Source: Streptomyces sp. NBC_01669 (GTDB lineage: Bacteria > Actinomycetota > Actinomycetes > Streptomycetales > Streptomycetaceae). Taken from it: DNA of 64,000 nucleotides. Location of the stretch: NCBI RefSeq assembly GCF_026339735.1, contig NZ_JAPEQG010000001.1, positions 2,666,001 to 2,730,000 on the forward strand. The letters run 5' to 3'. Shown here piece by piece: positions 25,875 through 34,998 of the stretch. The position numbers and the translations under genes are program-made. Under the pieces are notes generated by a model. It had not been told where the DNA came from and did not search any database. It was given only the letters and a program-made list of their open reading frames with translations. Every line of letters starts with the position of its first letter. Within the stretch, counting starts at the first letter, position 1.

Positions 25875-27491
25875 GTGGACCCGGTGATCGTCGTCGGCGC
25901 CGGGCCCGTCGGCCTGACGCTGTCGCTCGCCCTCGCCGCGCAGGGCGTTCCCTCCGTCGTCCTCGACGAGGATCCGGGGAGGGACGAGACCCGTCCCGCC
26001 CGGACGGTGGTGCTGCGCGAGGACACCGCGGCCCTGGTGGAGCGGCTCGGGTGCAAGACGCTCCGGCACGAGGGCGCCCATTGGACGGGCTGGCGCTCCA
26101 TGCGCCGCAAGCAGCTGGTACGCGAACTGCGCCTCGGCGAGGACTCCCCGCACGGTGATCCGCTCCCGGCCCCGCTCCATCTGCCCCAGCACGCCCTGAT
26201 GCGCGGACTGCGGGCCGCGGTCGCCGGGCAGGAGCTCGTACACATGGCGCCGCTCAGCCGGATCGACACCCTTGAGCAGGATCCGGCAGGGGTCACGGTG
26301 CACACCAGGGAACCCGATTCGACCTGGTGGCGCGGGAGTTACCTGGTCGGCTGCGACGGCGCCAGATCCACCGTCCGCAAGCTCCTGGACATCAGGTTCC
26401 CGGGGCGCACAGCGGTGGAGCGGCACGCCGTCGCCGCGCTGCGCACCGATCTGCCCTGGCCAGGCGAGGCCGTGCTGCACCGGCTGCCGCCGTGGCGCAC
26501 CGGGGGCGCCGAGGTCACCGCGCGCCCGCTGCCGGACGGTGCGTGGCGGCTGGACTGGCTCCTCCCGCCACGCGGCGAGCTCGTCACCCCCGACGCCCTG
26601 ATCACCCGGGTGCGGGACACTCTCGCGGGCTGGTGCGGCGGCGAGACCCCGCCGTACGAACTGCTGGACACGGGCGTGTACACGCTGCATCACCGGCTGG
26701 CCCGGCGCTGGCGGGTCCAGCGGGCGTTCCTTGCCGGGGACGCCGCCCATCTGCTCGGTGCACTCGGTACGCAGGGGCTCGACGAAGGGCTGCGGGACGC
26801 CGAGAACCTGGCCTGGAAGCTGGCGCAGGCCTGGCATCACGGAGCCTCCGACGTGCTGCTCGACAGCTACCAGGCGGAGCGCCGGGCCGCGGTCGCCTCC
26901 CGGCTGCGCGCGGCGGACCAGTCGCTGCCGATACTGCGCGGCGGCGGAGGACTGCGGACCATCGTCCCAGGGAGCGCACGGGGGCACGATTCACTGCTGG
27001 CCGACGGTCACCTGGGGTGCGGCCCACTGGGTGCGCCCCCCTCGTACTCGCACTCTCCCCTTGCGCCTGCGTACGTGGAGGCGCACACATCGGTGGCTAC
27101 GCCCCCGGGCACGCCGGTCGACGATGTACGGGTGACGGCGCCCGACGGCACGACCGTACGGCTGCGCGAGCGGCTGGGGCGGGGCCGTCTGCTGGTCGTG
27201 CTGGTCGCTCCGGGGACCGGGGTGTGGGACCGGCGCCACTGGTTGACCGCGGGCGTGATGCCCCGGCTCGTCGAGACGGTCGACGCCCTGCCGATGAGGG
27301 GGGAGCTGCTGGTGACCGAGGCCTACCCGGGTGCCCCGGCCCATACCGTGCTGCTGATCAGGCCGGACGGGAATCTGGTGGCATCGTTCGGCGGGGTCCG
27401 GCCCGCGGAAATTTTCGAGGCGGCGGACGCGGTGCGCGGCGGTGCGCCACGTGCCTCCGTACGCTCCGACCGGACCGCGGACATCAATTGA
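25875..27491 (+). CDS. FAD-dependent aromatic monooxygenase (PheA/TfdB type)
   Basis: 538 residues from GTG 25875 with CAGGGAG eight bases before it; upstream in-frame starts lack the family's first residues. Dinucleotide-binding VIVVGAGPVGLTLSLALAAQG at the N-terminus, DG motif YLVGCDGARSTVRK, and GD motif FLAGDAAHLLGALGTQG, then a C-terminal thioredoxin-like domain (~420-538). This fits flavoprotein hydroxylases of aromatic substrates. Stands alone between gluD and the cysteine dioxygenase gene. No gene neighbours reveal the substrate; a secondary-metabolism or aromatic catabolic role are both possible. Confidence 0.85.
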   Translation: MDPVIVVGAGPVGLTLSLALAAQGVPSVVLDEDPGRDETRPARTVVLREDTAALVERLGCKTLRHEGAHWTGWRSMRRKQLVRELRLGEDSPHGDPLPAPLHLPQHALMRGLRAAVAGQELVHMAPLSRIDTLEQDPAGVTVHTREPDSTWWRGSYLVGCDGARSTVRKLLDIRFPGRTAVERHAVAALRTDLPWPGEAVLHRLPPWRTGGAEVTARPLPDGAWRLDWLLPPRGELVTPDALITRVRDTLAGWCGGETPPYELLDTGVYTLHHRLARRWRVQRAFLAGDAAHLLGALGTQGLDEGLRDAENLAWKLAQAWHHGASDVLLDSYQAERRAAVASRLRAADQSLPILRGGGGLRTIVPGSARGHDSLLADGHLGCGPLGAPPSYSHSPLAPAYVEAHTSVATPPGTPVDDVRVTAPDGTTVRLRERLGRGRLLVVLVAPGTGVWDRRHWLTAGVMPRLVETVDALPMRGELLVTEAYPGAPAHTVLLIRPDGNLVASFGGVRPAEIFEAADAVRGGAPRASVRSDRTADIN

Positions 27492-27684
27492 CCCCCACGG
27501 GCAGCACATGGTGTACTCCGAAATGTGACCGACACCGATGTGCACCTGTGGCGGAGGGTCCATATGGACCTCGTCCGCTATGCGGGCTGCGTGTGTCGCC
27601 CGTCCTGCTGAATCGCCTCTCCCTGCCGCGGCGCGCGCTCTGTCGCACGCCGGGCATCACTCGCGAACTCTCAGGACGGTCCCT

Positions 27685-28236
27685 GTGTCTGCCTCTCCCC
27701 CACCTTCTGTACGCACACCTTCTGCCGGCCCGGACTCCGCTGCCGGTCCCACGGCTGCGGAACTGCTCGACTTCGTCCGTCGTACGGCGGCGGACGCCGG
27801 TCTGATCGCCTCGCTCCCCCTCGATCCCGAGGGCCGTACCTGGATCCGGCTCGACGGACCCGGCGGCAGCGAGGCCTGGCTGATCGGCTGGCCGCCGCGC
27901 ACCGGCACCGGCTGGCACGACCACGCCGACTCGATCGGCGCCTTCACCACCGCGGCCGGCACGCTCAGGGAGCATTCACTCGCGGCCAGGCTGCCCGCCA
28001 CCGGCTGGAAAACCCTCGAACTGGCCGAGGGTGTCGACCGGCCCCGGCGGTTGACGGCCGGCCGGGGCAGGGCGTTCGGCCGGCACCATGTGCACGAGGT
28101 GCTGAACGAATCCGGCACCGAGCACGCGGTCTCGGTGCATGCGTACTATCCGCCGCTGCCGCAGATCAGGCGCTACAGCCGTACCGGTGCGCTACTCCGT
28201 CTCGAGCACATCGAACGCCCGGAGGACTGGCAGTGA
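27685..28236 (+). CDS. Cysteine dioxygenase family protein
   Basis: 183 residues from GTG 27685 (AGGACGG upstream). Cupin metal ligands are visible: H78 and H80 in GWHDHADSIGAF and H134/135/137 in FGRHHVHEVLN, the three-His iron site of thiol dioxygenases. No eukaryotic Cys-Tyr cross-link Cys is evident, as usual in bacterial enzymes. Converts cysteine to cysteine sulfinate in the cytoplasm (family role); 3-mercaptopropionate dioxygenase is the alternative. Overlaps the rhodanese gene by 4 nt, so the two are translationally coupled and probably handle sulfur released from cysteine. Confidence 0.88.
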   Translation: MSASPPPSVRTPSAGPDSAAGPTAAELLDFVRRTAADAGLIASLPLDPEGRTWIRLDGPGGSEAWLIGWPPRTGTGWHDHADSIGAFTTAAGTLREHSLAARLPATGWKTLELAEGVDRPRRLTAGRGRAFGRHHVHEVLNESGTEHAVSVHAYYPPLPQIRRYSRTGALLRLEHIERPEDWQ

Positions 28237-28640
28237 GCGACGGGCGCAACAACGGTGCGGCGCGGGTGGGGATCGACGAAATGCTGGAGCGGGTCCGGGC
28301 CGGGTACGACCGCATCGGCCCGCACGAGGCGATCGCCGCCGCAGCGGACGGCGCCCTGCTGGTGGACATCCGCTACGCGGCGCTGCGCGAGCGGGACGGG
28401 CTGATTCCGGGGGCGCTGGTCGTCGAGCGCAATGAGCTGGAGTGGCGGCTCGACCCGCAGGGCAGCCATCGCGCGCCGGAGGCGGTCAGCCACGATCTGC
28501 AGGTGGTGGTGGTCTGCAACGAGGGGTACGCGTCGAGTCTCGCGGTCGCGTCCCTGAGGCAGCTGGGGCTGCACCGGGCGACGGATCTGATCGGCGGGTT
28601 CCAGGCCTGGCGGGCGGCGGGCCTACCGGTCGGCGCCTGA
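28233..28640 (+). CDS. Rhodanese-like sulfurtransferase
   Basis: 135 residues; GTG overlaps the upstream stop (GTGA). Single rhodanese domain: LLVDIRYAALRERDGLIPGALVV near the start and active-site Cys95 in VVVVCNEGYASSLAVASLRQLG. The active-site loop CNEGYAS differs from the common CxxGxRS, keeping size six. Likely transfers sulfane sulfur (thiosulfate or persulfide). Coupled to the cysteine dioxygenase, so a sulfite/thiosulfate detoxification or recycling role is inferred. Ends the operon; a terminator hairpin starts one base after the stop. Confidence 0.85.
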   Translation: MSDGRNNGAARVGIDEMLERVRAGYDRIGPHEAIAAAADGALLVDIRYAALRERDGLIPGALVVERNELEWRLDPQGSHRAPEAVSHDLQVVVVCNEGYASSLAVASLRQLGLHRATDLIGGFQAWRAAGLPVGA

Positions 28641-28692
28641 CCGGTGGCGGGCCCGGCCGCGCTGCGCCCTGCGCTGTTCCGCCCGCCACCGG
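28641..28692. terminator. Convergent terminator, 12-bp stem
   Basis: CCGGTGGCGGGC (28641-28652) pairs with GCCCGCCACCGG (28681-28692) between rhodanese and FtsX-type genes. Confidence 0.6.
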
Positions 28693-28701
28693 CCGGCGGT
28701 G

Positions 28702-31263
28702 TCACTGCCTGGACGTCGCCACCTCCACCGGGCTGACCTTGAGTGCCAGCCGGCCGGGCAGCGTCGAGGCGACGAGTGCCAGCAGTGCGGCTGCGCCCAC
28801 CACCGTCGCGTACACCGACGGCAGGACGGTGGGCGCCGCACTGCCGGTCATGCCGATGCTGAAGGCGGTCAGCACGGCGAGGGCGATGCCGGTGCCGACG
28901 ACGGCGGCGATCAGCAGAACCGACAGGGCTTCGATACGGAGCATCCGCAGAACCTGGCGTCGAGTGGCACCGGCCAGCCGGAGCATGGCGAACTCCCGGA
29001 TCCGCTCGGACACCGACATGGCGAGCGTGTTGACGACCGCGATCGCGGTGAAGGCGAGGACCAGGCCCATGGCCAGATAGTTGACCTCTGCGTTCTGCTG
29101 CTGCCGGTCCGCCTGGAGCCGGTCGGCGGTGGCAGGGGCGAGCACGGCGATGCCTGGGAACTTCTGCAGTGCGGCGGCGAGCCGACTGCGGTCGCTGTCT
29201 CCGGCGACCAGGACCGTGGCGGCGAGGGGGTTGTCCATGTGACGGGCGACCAGATCGTGGGGCAGGGTCAGATCGCCGAAACCGAGGCCGCGGGTGTAGA
29301 CCGCGGCGACGGTGAGGGTGGTGGGTGTGCCGTCGCCGAGGTGCACTTTCAGCTCGCTGCCGGCGTGCAGCCCCAGCTGTTCGGCGGCGAGTTCACTGAT
29401 CGCGGCGGTGCCGGGACGGGCGGCGAAACCGGCGAGCGAGCCGCTGGTCACCTCGGGGTCCCAGGTGTGGGCGAGGCCGGCCTGGGTGACGCCCTGAGCC
29501 GTGAACTTCTCGAGGCCGACCCTGACCGTGGTCCGTACGACCTCGGTGACGGCCGTCACGCCCTGCGTCCTGCGCACGGTCTCGGCGGCGGCGGACGGGA
29601 CTCCGGGCCCCTGGGAGGAGAGGACCCAAGTGGCACGGGTTCCTTCGCGGGCCTGGGCGCGGGCGGCGTCACCGAGGGTCGGCTGGACGAAGAGAACCGT
29701 GCAGGTCATCGCGATGAGAAGAGTGAGCGGGGTGACGACGGCGGCCATCCGGGTGGAGTTTCCACGGATGTTCGCGGTGGCCAGCGTGCCCCCGGAACCG
29801 GCAGGCCGGAGCGGACCCGCGAGCAGTGCCGCCGCCACCTTGACAAGAATCGGTCCGAGCAGCGAAACGGCCGTGGCCAGTACCACGACGGCCAGGAAGG
29901 TGACGGGGGTCGAGGCCGCCTCGGTGCGCAGGCTGCCGAGTACGGCGACGAGCGCTCCGCCGCCCGCGAGCAGCACCAGACCTGCGGCGATCCGGACCGC
30001 GGCCGGCCGCTCGCGCTCAACGGTGGACTCGGCCATGGCCTCGGCAGGGCGGATACGGGCGATCCTGCGACCGGAGATCCTGGCGGCTGCCCAGGCGCCG
30101 AGGAGGGTGACGGCGAGGGCGGCGAAGACCGGGAAGATGCCCGCGGTGCGTTCGAGCGACGGTGGGATCGCACCCATGTCGATGAATCGACTGTGGAGCC
30201 AGCCGGCGAGCGGCAGTCCGGCGAGCGAGCCCAGCACGCCGGCCACGGCCCCGACGACCAGCGCCTCACGCCCGAGAAGACGGCGGACCTGGCGCGGTGT
30301 GGCGGCGATGGCGCGCAGCAGGGCCAGTTCTCGGTGGCGCTGCTGGATGGAGAGCGCAAAGGTGCCGACGACCACGAGGATCGCGACGAGGAGTGAGGTA
30401 CCACCCATCGCACCGCCCATGGAAACGAGCTTGATCCTGGCGCCCGCGGCATCCAGGAACTCGACGGGGCCGCGGTCGTCTCCTGTGGAGACCTGCGCGG
30501 TGGTGCCCCCGAGCGCCTGCTCCACCTGCCGCTTCAGCCGGTCGAGGTCCGTGCCCGGCGCGGGCACCACACCGAGGGCGGTGACCTGGCCGGGACGGGC
30601 GGAGAGGCGGGCGGCCTCGGCACCGGAGAAGAAGAGGGAGGTCTGCTGCCGGAGGTCGCCGCGGTGGGCCGGGGCCGCGACACCGCTGATGCGGTACGGG
30701 CGGGGAGCGCCGGTGGACTGCACGGTGAGCCGGTCTCCGGGCTTCAGGCCGGTCCGCTCGGCGAGACTCCGGTCGATCACCACGTCTTCTGCGGAGACGG
30801 GGGGACGGCCTGCGGTGAGAGCGAAGGGAGTGAGGGAGGCGGAGGCCCAGGAGTGTCCGTACGAGGGCGTGGAGGATGTGGCGGGCTTGCCGGTGGACCG
30901 GGCAACGGGCACGGCGAGGAAGGTGAGTTCGGGGACCACCTCGCGTACACCGTCCACGTTCCGGATCCGGTCCGCAGTGGCTGCGGGGAGCCAGGCGCGC
31001 TCAGCGACGGGTTTCGCCTTGTGCTTGACCTTCGTCTTCCCGTTGCCCTTGTGCTTGACGGTGGTCCGGTGGACATTCTGGTCGGCGGAGACGATGAGCG
31101 GAGCCGCGGCATAGCGCTCGGTCTCGATCCGTCCGCGCAGGCCGGTCTCCAGGAGCGTGCCGCAGGCGGTGACAAGGGCAGCGGCGCACATCAGAGCCAG
31201 CAGGGCGCCGAGGAACCCGCCCTTTCGGTCTCGGATCGTCTGCAGGGCGTAGCGCAGCATCAT
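28702..31263 (-). CDS. FtsX-type ABC transporter permease
   Basis: 853 residues starting at ATG 31263 (ATGATG), overlapping the regulator stop by 4 nt. Ten or so membrane helices in two FtsX modules: TM near 16-34, a large extracellular MacB-like periplasmic core domain (about 40-260), helices around 280-480, a second core domain and four C-terminal helices. VLRMLRIEALSVLLIAAVVGTGIAL marks the second FtsX region. In most actinobacterial operons an ATPase gene accompanies this permease; none is found here, and the adjacent genes are a regulator and a rhodanese. Likely an export or lipid-handling permease using an ATPase encoded elsewhere. Confidence 0.85.
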   Translation of the reverse strand: MMLRYALQTIRDRKGGFLGALLALMCAAALVTACGTLLETGLRGRIETERYAAAPLIVSADQNVHRTTVKHKGNGKTKVKHKAKPVAERAWLPAATADRIRNVDGVREVVPELTFLAVPVARSTGKPATSSTPSYGHSWASASLTPFALTAGRPPVSAEDVVIDRSLAERTGLKPGDRLTVQSTGAPRPYRISGVAAPAHRGDLRQQTSLFFSGAEAARLSARPGQVTALGVVPAPGTDLDRLKRQVEQALGGTTAQVSTGDDRGPVEFLDAAGARIKLVSMGGAMGGTSLLVAILVVVGTFALSIQQRHRELALLRAIAATPRQVRRLLGREALVVGAVAGVLGSLAGLPLAGWLHSRFIDMGAIPPSLERTAGIFPVFAALAVTLLGAWAAARISGRRIARIRPAEAMAESTVERERPAAVRIAAGLVLLAGGGALVAVLGSLRTEAASTPVTFLAVVVLATAVSLLGPILVKVAAALLAGPLRPAGSGGTLATANIRGNSTRMAAVVTPLTLLIAMTCTVLFVQPTLGDAARAQAREGTRATWVLSSQGPGVPSAAAETVRRTQGVTAVTEVVRTTVRVGLEKFTAQGVTQAGLAHTWDPEVTSGSLAGFAARPGTAAISELAAEQLGLHAGSELKVHLGDGTPTTLTVAAVYTRGLGFGDLTLPHDLVARHMDNPLAATVLVAGDSDRSRLAAALQKFPGIAVLAPATADRLQADRQQQNAEVNYLAMGLVLAFTAIAVVNTLAMSVSERIREFAMLRLAGATRRQVLRMLRIEALSVLLIAAVVGTGIALAVLTAFSIGMTGSAAPTVLPSVYATVVGAAALLALVASTLPGRLALKVSPVEVATSRQ

Positions 31264-31871
31264 GATGCGTCCGTCTCTCTCGTGTGGTTGTCGGCCGCAA
31301 AGGGCGGGGCCGGGAAGGCGAGCAGCCGGGTGTGGACCGTGCGGGCGCCTGACGGAGTGTCGGCGTCGGACCGCTTGTAGCGGTTCATGAGCGCGATGTA
31401 CTCCTCGAAGAACGCGCGGAGTTCGGGGAGCGTGAGCCGGATGGCGCCGCGCGAGTACGGGAACGCGTCGGCCCACTCGCCCCGTTCGCCGCTGTCGCGC
31501 TGAAGCTGCTCGAAGAGAGCGAGGTCGGCGGCGTATGCGTGGCGGTTCAGTTCGTCCATGGCGAGCCGCACCTCGGGGCTCTGGCGGGACCGGGGCGGGA
31601 AGCGTCGGTCGCCGGGAACGGCCCGCCACCACCTCGCCCGACGCCCGTCCGGCTCTTCGGCCGGGATGTCCTCCACGAAGCCGTACCTGGCCAGTTCACG
31701 CAGGTGGTAGCTGGTGGCCCCGGTGTTCAGCCCGAGGGCGCGGGCAAGGATCGCGGACGTCGCGGGGCCGTGCAGGGTGAGGTGCTGAAGGATCTGCTGC
31801 CGCCTCGGCTGTGCGAGCGCTCCGAGAGCGGCCAGCTCTGTGATGTCGGTGCCACCGGACTTCTCTGCCAT
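31260..31871 (-). CDS. ArsR-like winged-helix transcriptional regulator
   Basis: 203 residues. N-terminal winged helix: LAQPRRQQILQHLTLHGPATSAILARALGLNTGATSYHLRELARYGFVED, with a helical C-terminal half (LNRHAYAADLALFEQLQR) that probably mediates dimerisation. Its stop overlaps the permease start (ATGA), indicating translational coupling, so it likely regulates the permease and its own promoter. A palindrome CTGTGCACAG lies 16 bp upstream of its ATG, a plausible operator. Effector not predictable. Confidence 0.85.
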   Translation of the reverse strand: MAEKSGGTDITELAALGALAQPRRQQILQHLTLHGPATSAILARALGLNTGATSYHLRELARYGFVEDIPAEEPDGRRARWWRAVPGDRRFPPRSRQSPEVRLAMDELNRHAYAADLALFEQLQRDSGERGEWADAFPYSRGAIRLTLPELRAFFEEYIALMNRYKRSDADTPSGARTVHTRLLAFPAPPFAADNHTRETDAS

Positions 31872-31886
31872 GCGTCACACACTGCT

Positions 31887-31896
31887 CTGTGCACAG
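31887..31896. promoter_or_regulatory. Palindrome upstream of ArsR-like regulator
   Basis: CTGTGCACAG, 10-bp perfect palindrome 16 bp before the regulator start, in the 219-bp divergent gap to the hypothetical gene at 32091. Confidence 0.35.
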
Positions 31897-32090
31897 ATAC
31901 CTGGGCACTGGAGCGCGTCGGCGTCTTCGTACGGGGGTTTTCCCCCGGCAGTTGCTGTCCTGACTCCCCTCGGAACCGACCGGGATCCGACCCGACACGC
32001 ACCCGAATGGCCCACCCCGGTGGAGCGCATTCACCACAAGGCAGACATTCAACTCATACAAGGGACCGATATGACGGAGATGCCACGCAG

Positions 32091-32729
32091 ATGCCGACCG
32101 CCACTCTCACCCCCGACCAGCTCGACCATCAGGCCGCCCGCCTCCATGACACGGACGCCTGGCAGCAGATCGTCACGGGCTGGGACATCACCATCCCCGA
32201 ACCGGTACGTTCCGCCTCAGCCGGCTCCATGCCGCACCCGGCGGACCGGCATCCGGCCGACTGGCGCGATCTGCTGTCCGTGCCCGTCGATCAGCTGATC
32301 GCCGACTCGGTCCGCTCCGTGCCCCCGGCCGCCCCGCGTGAGCGCCCCCTCCCCGGGCGCCTCGGCGCAATCCTCCCCGATCGGTTCCACAGCTGGCGCC
32401 GCATCGGGCAGCCCGAACTGCGGCCCTCCACCCATCTCGCCTACGCGCGGCAGATCCTGACCGAGTGGGGCTGGCAGAACACCCCGTACCGGCTGCGGAA
32501 CGCCCGCGGCGCCCGGTGCGTCTGCGGCGCCCTTCTCACCGCACACCGCCTGGGCTACGGCTCCCTCGACACCGTGGACCGGGCCGGCGCCTGGATCGTC
32601 GCCGAGCTTCGCTCGCAGGGCTGGACCGACCTGATCGGCCCCTGGAACCGACACCCAGGCCGCACCGCGGCGGATGCTGTGGCCCTGCTCGACGCCACCA
32701 TTCGCCGCGCCTCACATGCCGGACAGTGA
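32091..32729 (+). CDS. Conserved hypothetical protein (DUF6197-like?)
   Basis: 212 residues, ATG 32091 with CGGAGA about ten bases upstream. Contains SWRRIGQPELRPSTHLAYARQILTEWGWQN and a Cys-containing CVCGALLTAHRLGYGS segment, then a C-terminal AVALLDATIRRAS helix. It resembles the DUF6197 group in general outline, but this is a weak match from memory. No enzyme motif or membrane segment. Good codon bias and position immediately before recX-recA support a real gene. Confidence 0.6.
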   Translation: MPTATLTPDQLDHQAARLHDTDAWQQIVTGWDITIPEPVRSASAGSMPHPADRHPADWRDLLSVPVDQLIADSVRSVPPAAPRERPLPGRLGAILPDRFHSWRRIGQPELRPSTHLAYARQILTEWGWQNTPYRLRNARGARCVCGALLTAHRLGYGSLDTVDRAGAWIVAELRSQGWTDLIGPWNRHPGRTAADAVALLDATIRRASHAGQ

Positions 32730-32874
32730 CCTCCGCGCCTCCCCCGACCCGCAACAACCTCAGCGTGCACACCGTCACCGTGCGTGCCCCCCGCGCGCAA
32801 CGCCCGCGCCGTGTACATCCGTTGCGTGCACACCCCCTGTGCACACATCCCCGCACATACCGACAGGGACGCCG

Positions 32875-33597
32875 TCAGAACGGCTCGTCCAGGCCTTCCG
32901 TGTCCTCGCCCTCTGCTTCGAGTGCCTGGCGCACCACTCGCAGGGCCATCCCCTCCCCGTACCCCTTGCGCGCGAGCATGCCCGCAAGGCGGCGCAGCCG
33001 CTTGTCGCGGTCCAGTCCGCGAGTGGAGCGGAGTTTGCGCGCGACAAGCTCGCGGGCCGTCTCCTCCTCCTGCTCGGAGTCGAGCTGCCCGACGGCCTCG
33101 TCGATCACCGTCGAGTCCACCCCCTTGGTGCGCAGCTCCCGGACGAGAGCGCGGCGGGCCAGCCCCCGGCCGTGGTGCCGGGACTCCACCCAGGCGTCCG
33201 CGAACGCCGCGTCGTCGATCAGTCCGACGTCCTCGAAACGCGACAGCACCTCTTCGGCTGCCTCGTCCGGGATCTCCCGCTTACGCAACGCATCCGCAAG
33301 CTGCTTGCGGGTGCGCGGAGTCCCGGTGAGCAGCCGCAGACAGATGTTGCGCGCCTGCTCGACCGGGTCTCGCGGCTCCCCCTTCTCGGCCCTCGACGAG
33401 GAAGGGGAGCCGCTGATCCTGGAGCGGGAGCGGGCACGACGGCCCGCACCCTCGCCGAATCCGCCGCCCGAGCCGGTGCCGTAACCGGCCTCCGGTCCGT
33501 ATGCGGACTCGGACGCGGAATCGTCCGTGCGCCCGGCGGCTCCTGGGCCGGGACCGGCGCCGACGGCGCTGTCCGGCCACTCCGTACGACGCGTCAC
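32875..33597 (-). CDS. recX: RecA regulator RecX
   Basis: 240 residues. N-terminal disordered acidic/Gly-rich region followed by the three-helix RecX repeats: DPVEQARNICLRLLTGTPRTRKQLADAL, EVLSRFEDVGLIDDAAFADAWVESRHHGRGLARRAL, RKLRSTRGLDRDKRLRRLAGML. It inhibits or modulates RecA filaments. Its ATG is 3 bp after the recA stop, so both are co-transcribed, the usual actinobacterial arrangement. The N-terminal ~90 residues exceed typical E. coli RecX but are common in Streptomyces. Confidence 0.93.
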   Translation of the reverse strand: MTRRTEWPDSAVGAGPGPGAAGRTDDSASESAYGPEAGYGTGSGGGFGEGAGRRARSRSRISGSPSSSRAEKGEPRDPVEQARNICLRLLTGTPRTRKQLADALRKREIPDEAAEEVLSRFEDVGLIDDAAFADAWVESRHHGRGLARRALVRELRTKGVDSTVIDEAVGQLDSEQEEETARELVARKLRSTRGLDRDKRLRRLAGMLARKGYGEGMALRVVRQALEAEGEDTEGLDEPF

Positions 33598-33600
33598 GGT

Positions 33601-34731
33601 CTAGCTCTTGGCCGCCGCAGCCTTGGCCGGCTTGGCCTTGCCGGCCGGAGCGGGCACCGACTTCGCGCCGTCGGCCGGAGCCGCAGCGCCGCCCGCCGCG
33701 TCCGCACCGGGCTCGGCACTCAGAGCCGCTTCCGGCCTGATGCCGATGCCCAGCTTTTCGAGAATCTTCTTCTCGATCTCATTGGCGAGGTCGGGGTTGT
33801 CCTTGAGGAAGTTACGGGCGTTCTCCTTGCCCTGGCCGAGCTGGTCGCCCTCGTACGTGTACCAGGCGCCCGCCTTGCGCACGAAGCCGTGCTCCACGCC
33901 CATGTCGATCAGACCGCCCTCGCGGCTGATGCCCTGGCCGTAGAGGATGTCGAACTCGGCCTGCTTGAACGGCGGCGCGACCTTGTTCTTGACGACCTTG
34001 ACGCGGGTGCGGTTACCGACCGCGTCGGTGCCGTCCTTCAGCGTCTCGATGCGGCGGATGTCGAGGCGCACCGATGCGTAGAACTTCAGCGCCCGGCCAC
34101 CGGTCGTGGTCTCCGGGGAGCCGAACATCACACCGATCTTCTCGCGGAGCTGGTTGATGAAGATCGCGGTGGTCTTGGACTGGTTGAGCGCGCTGGTGAT
34201 CTTGCGGAGCGCCTGGCTCATCAGACGGGCCTGCAGACCCACGTGCGAGTCACCCATCTCACCCTCGATCTCCGCGCGCGGCACGAGCGCCGCGACGGAG
34301 TCGATGACGATCAGGTCGAGAGCGCCCGAGCGGACCAGCATGTCCACGATCTCGAGCGCCTGCTCACCGTTGTCCGGCTGGGACAGGATGAGGTTGTCGA
34401 TGTCGACGCCGAGCTTCTTCGCGTACTCGGGGTCGAGGGCGTGCTCCGCGTCGATGAAGGCCACCGAGCCGCCGAGCCGCTGCGCATTCGCCACCGCGTG
34501 CAGCGTCAGCGTCGTCTTGCCGGAGGACTCCGGCCCGTAGACCTCCACCACACGGCCGCGCGGCAGTCCGCCGACGCCGAGGGCGACGTCGAGTGCGGTC
34601 GACCCGGTGGGGATCACCTCGATGGGCTCGTTCGGCCGCTCACCGAGGCGCATCACCGCGCCCTTGCCGAATTGCCGTTCAATCTGTGCGAGTGCGGCGT
34701 CCAGCGCCTTCTCGCGGTCGGTTCCTGCCAT
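33601..34731 (-). CDS. recA: RecA recombinase
   Basis: 376 residues from ATG 34731 with GGTGGA upstream. Walker A GPESSGKT (66-73), [15 protein letters not shown] (Walker B), the DNA-binding L1/L2 loops ([22 protein letters not shown]) and [14 protein letters not shown]. The C-terminal tail is Ala/Pro/Lys-rich, longer than in E. coli and typical of Streptomyces. Central enzyme of homologous recombination and SOS response. A LexA-type element overlaps its promoter; recX follows in the same operon. Confidence 0.97.
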   Translation of the reverse strand: MAGTDREKALDAALAQIERQFGKGAVMRLGERPNEPIEVIPTGSTALDVALGVGGLPRGRVVEVYGPESSGKTTLTLHAVANAQRLGGSVAFIDAEHALDPEYAKKLGVDIDNLILSQPDNGEQALEIVDMLVRSGALDLIVIDSVAALVPRAEIEGEMGDSHVGLQARLMSQALRKITSALNQSKTTAIFINQLREKIGVMFGSPETTTGGRALKFYASVRLDIRRIETLKDGTDAVGNRTRVKVVKNKVAPPFKQAEFDILYGQGISREGGLIDMGVEHGFVRKAGAWYTYEGDQLGQGKENARNFLKDNPDLANEIEKKILEKLGIGIRPEAALSAEPGADAAGGAAAPADGAKSVPAPAGKAKPAKAAAAKS

Positions 34732-34871
34732 GGGTTCCACCCGATTTGCTTGAGTCGATCGCTTCACGTCAAAGACGCTAACCCCTGCCACTGACAATGG
34801 GCCTCGACGTCCTCCCGGCCTGTGGACAACTCCACGGTCGGGCCCGGGAAAACCCGGCCGGAATCCCATGA

Positions 34872-34897
34872 GAATGGATGTTCGATTTCAGTGTCAA
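34872..34897 (-). promoter_or_regulatory. recA promoter with SOS (LexA) box
   Basis: On the minus strand TTGACA (34897-34892) is the -35, and GAACATCCATTC (34883-34872) fits the actinobacterial LexA/Cheo-type box GAAC-N4-GTTC with one mismatch, overlapping the spacer and -10. It lies about 141 bp before recA. I recall the same dodecamer in the S. lividans recA promoter. Confidence 0.75.
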
Positions 34898-34998
34898 GCG
34901 CACCGCGCCGGACCGGCCCGCCCCCAGAGTAGCGCCTTAGCATCACGCATTTGGGGAGTCAAGGAGACGTGGTCGACCTCATGCTAGATTCCGGCCAC

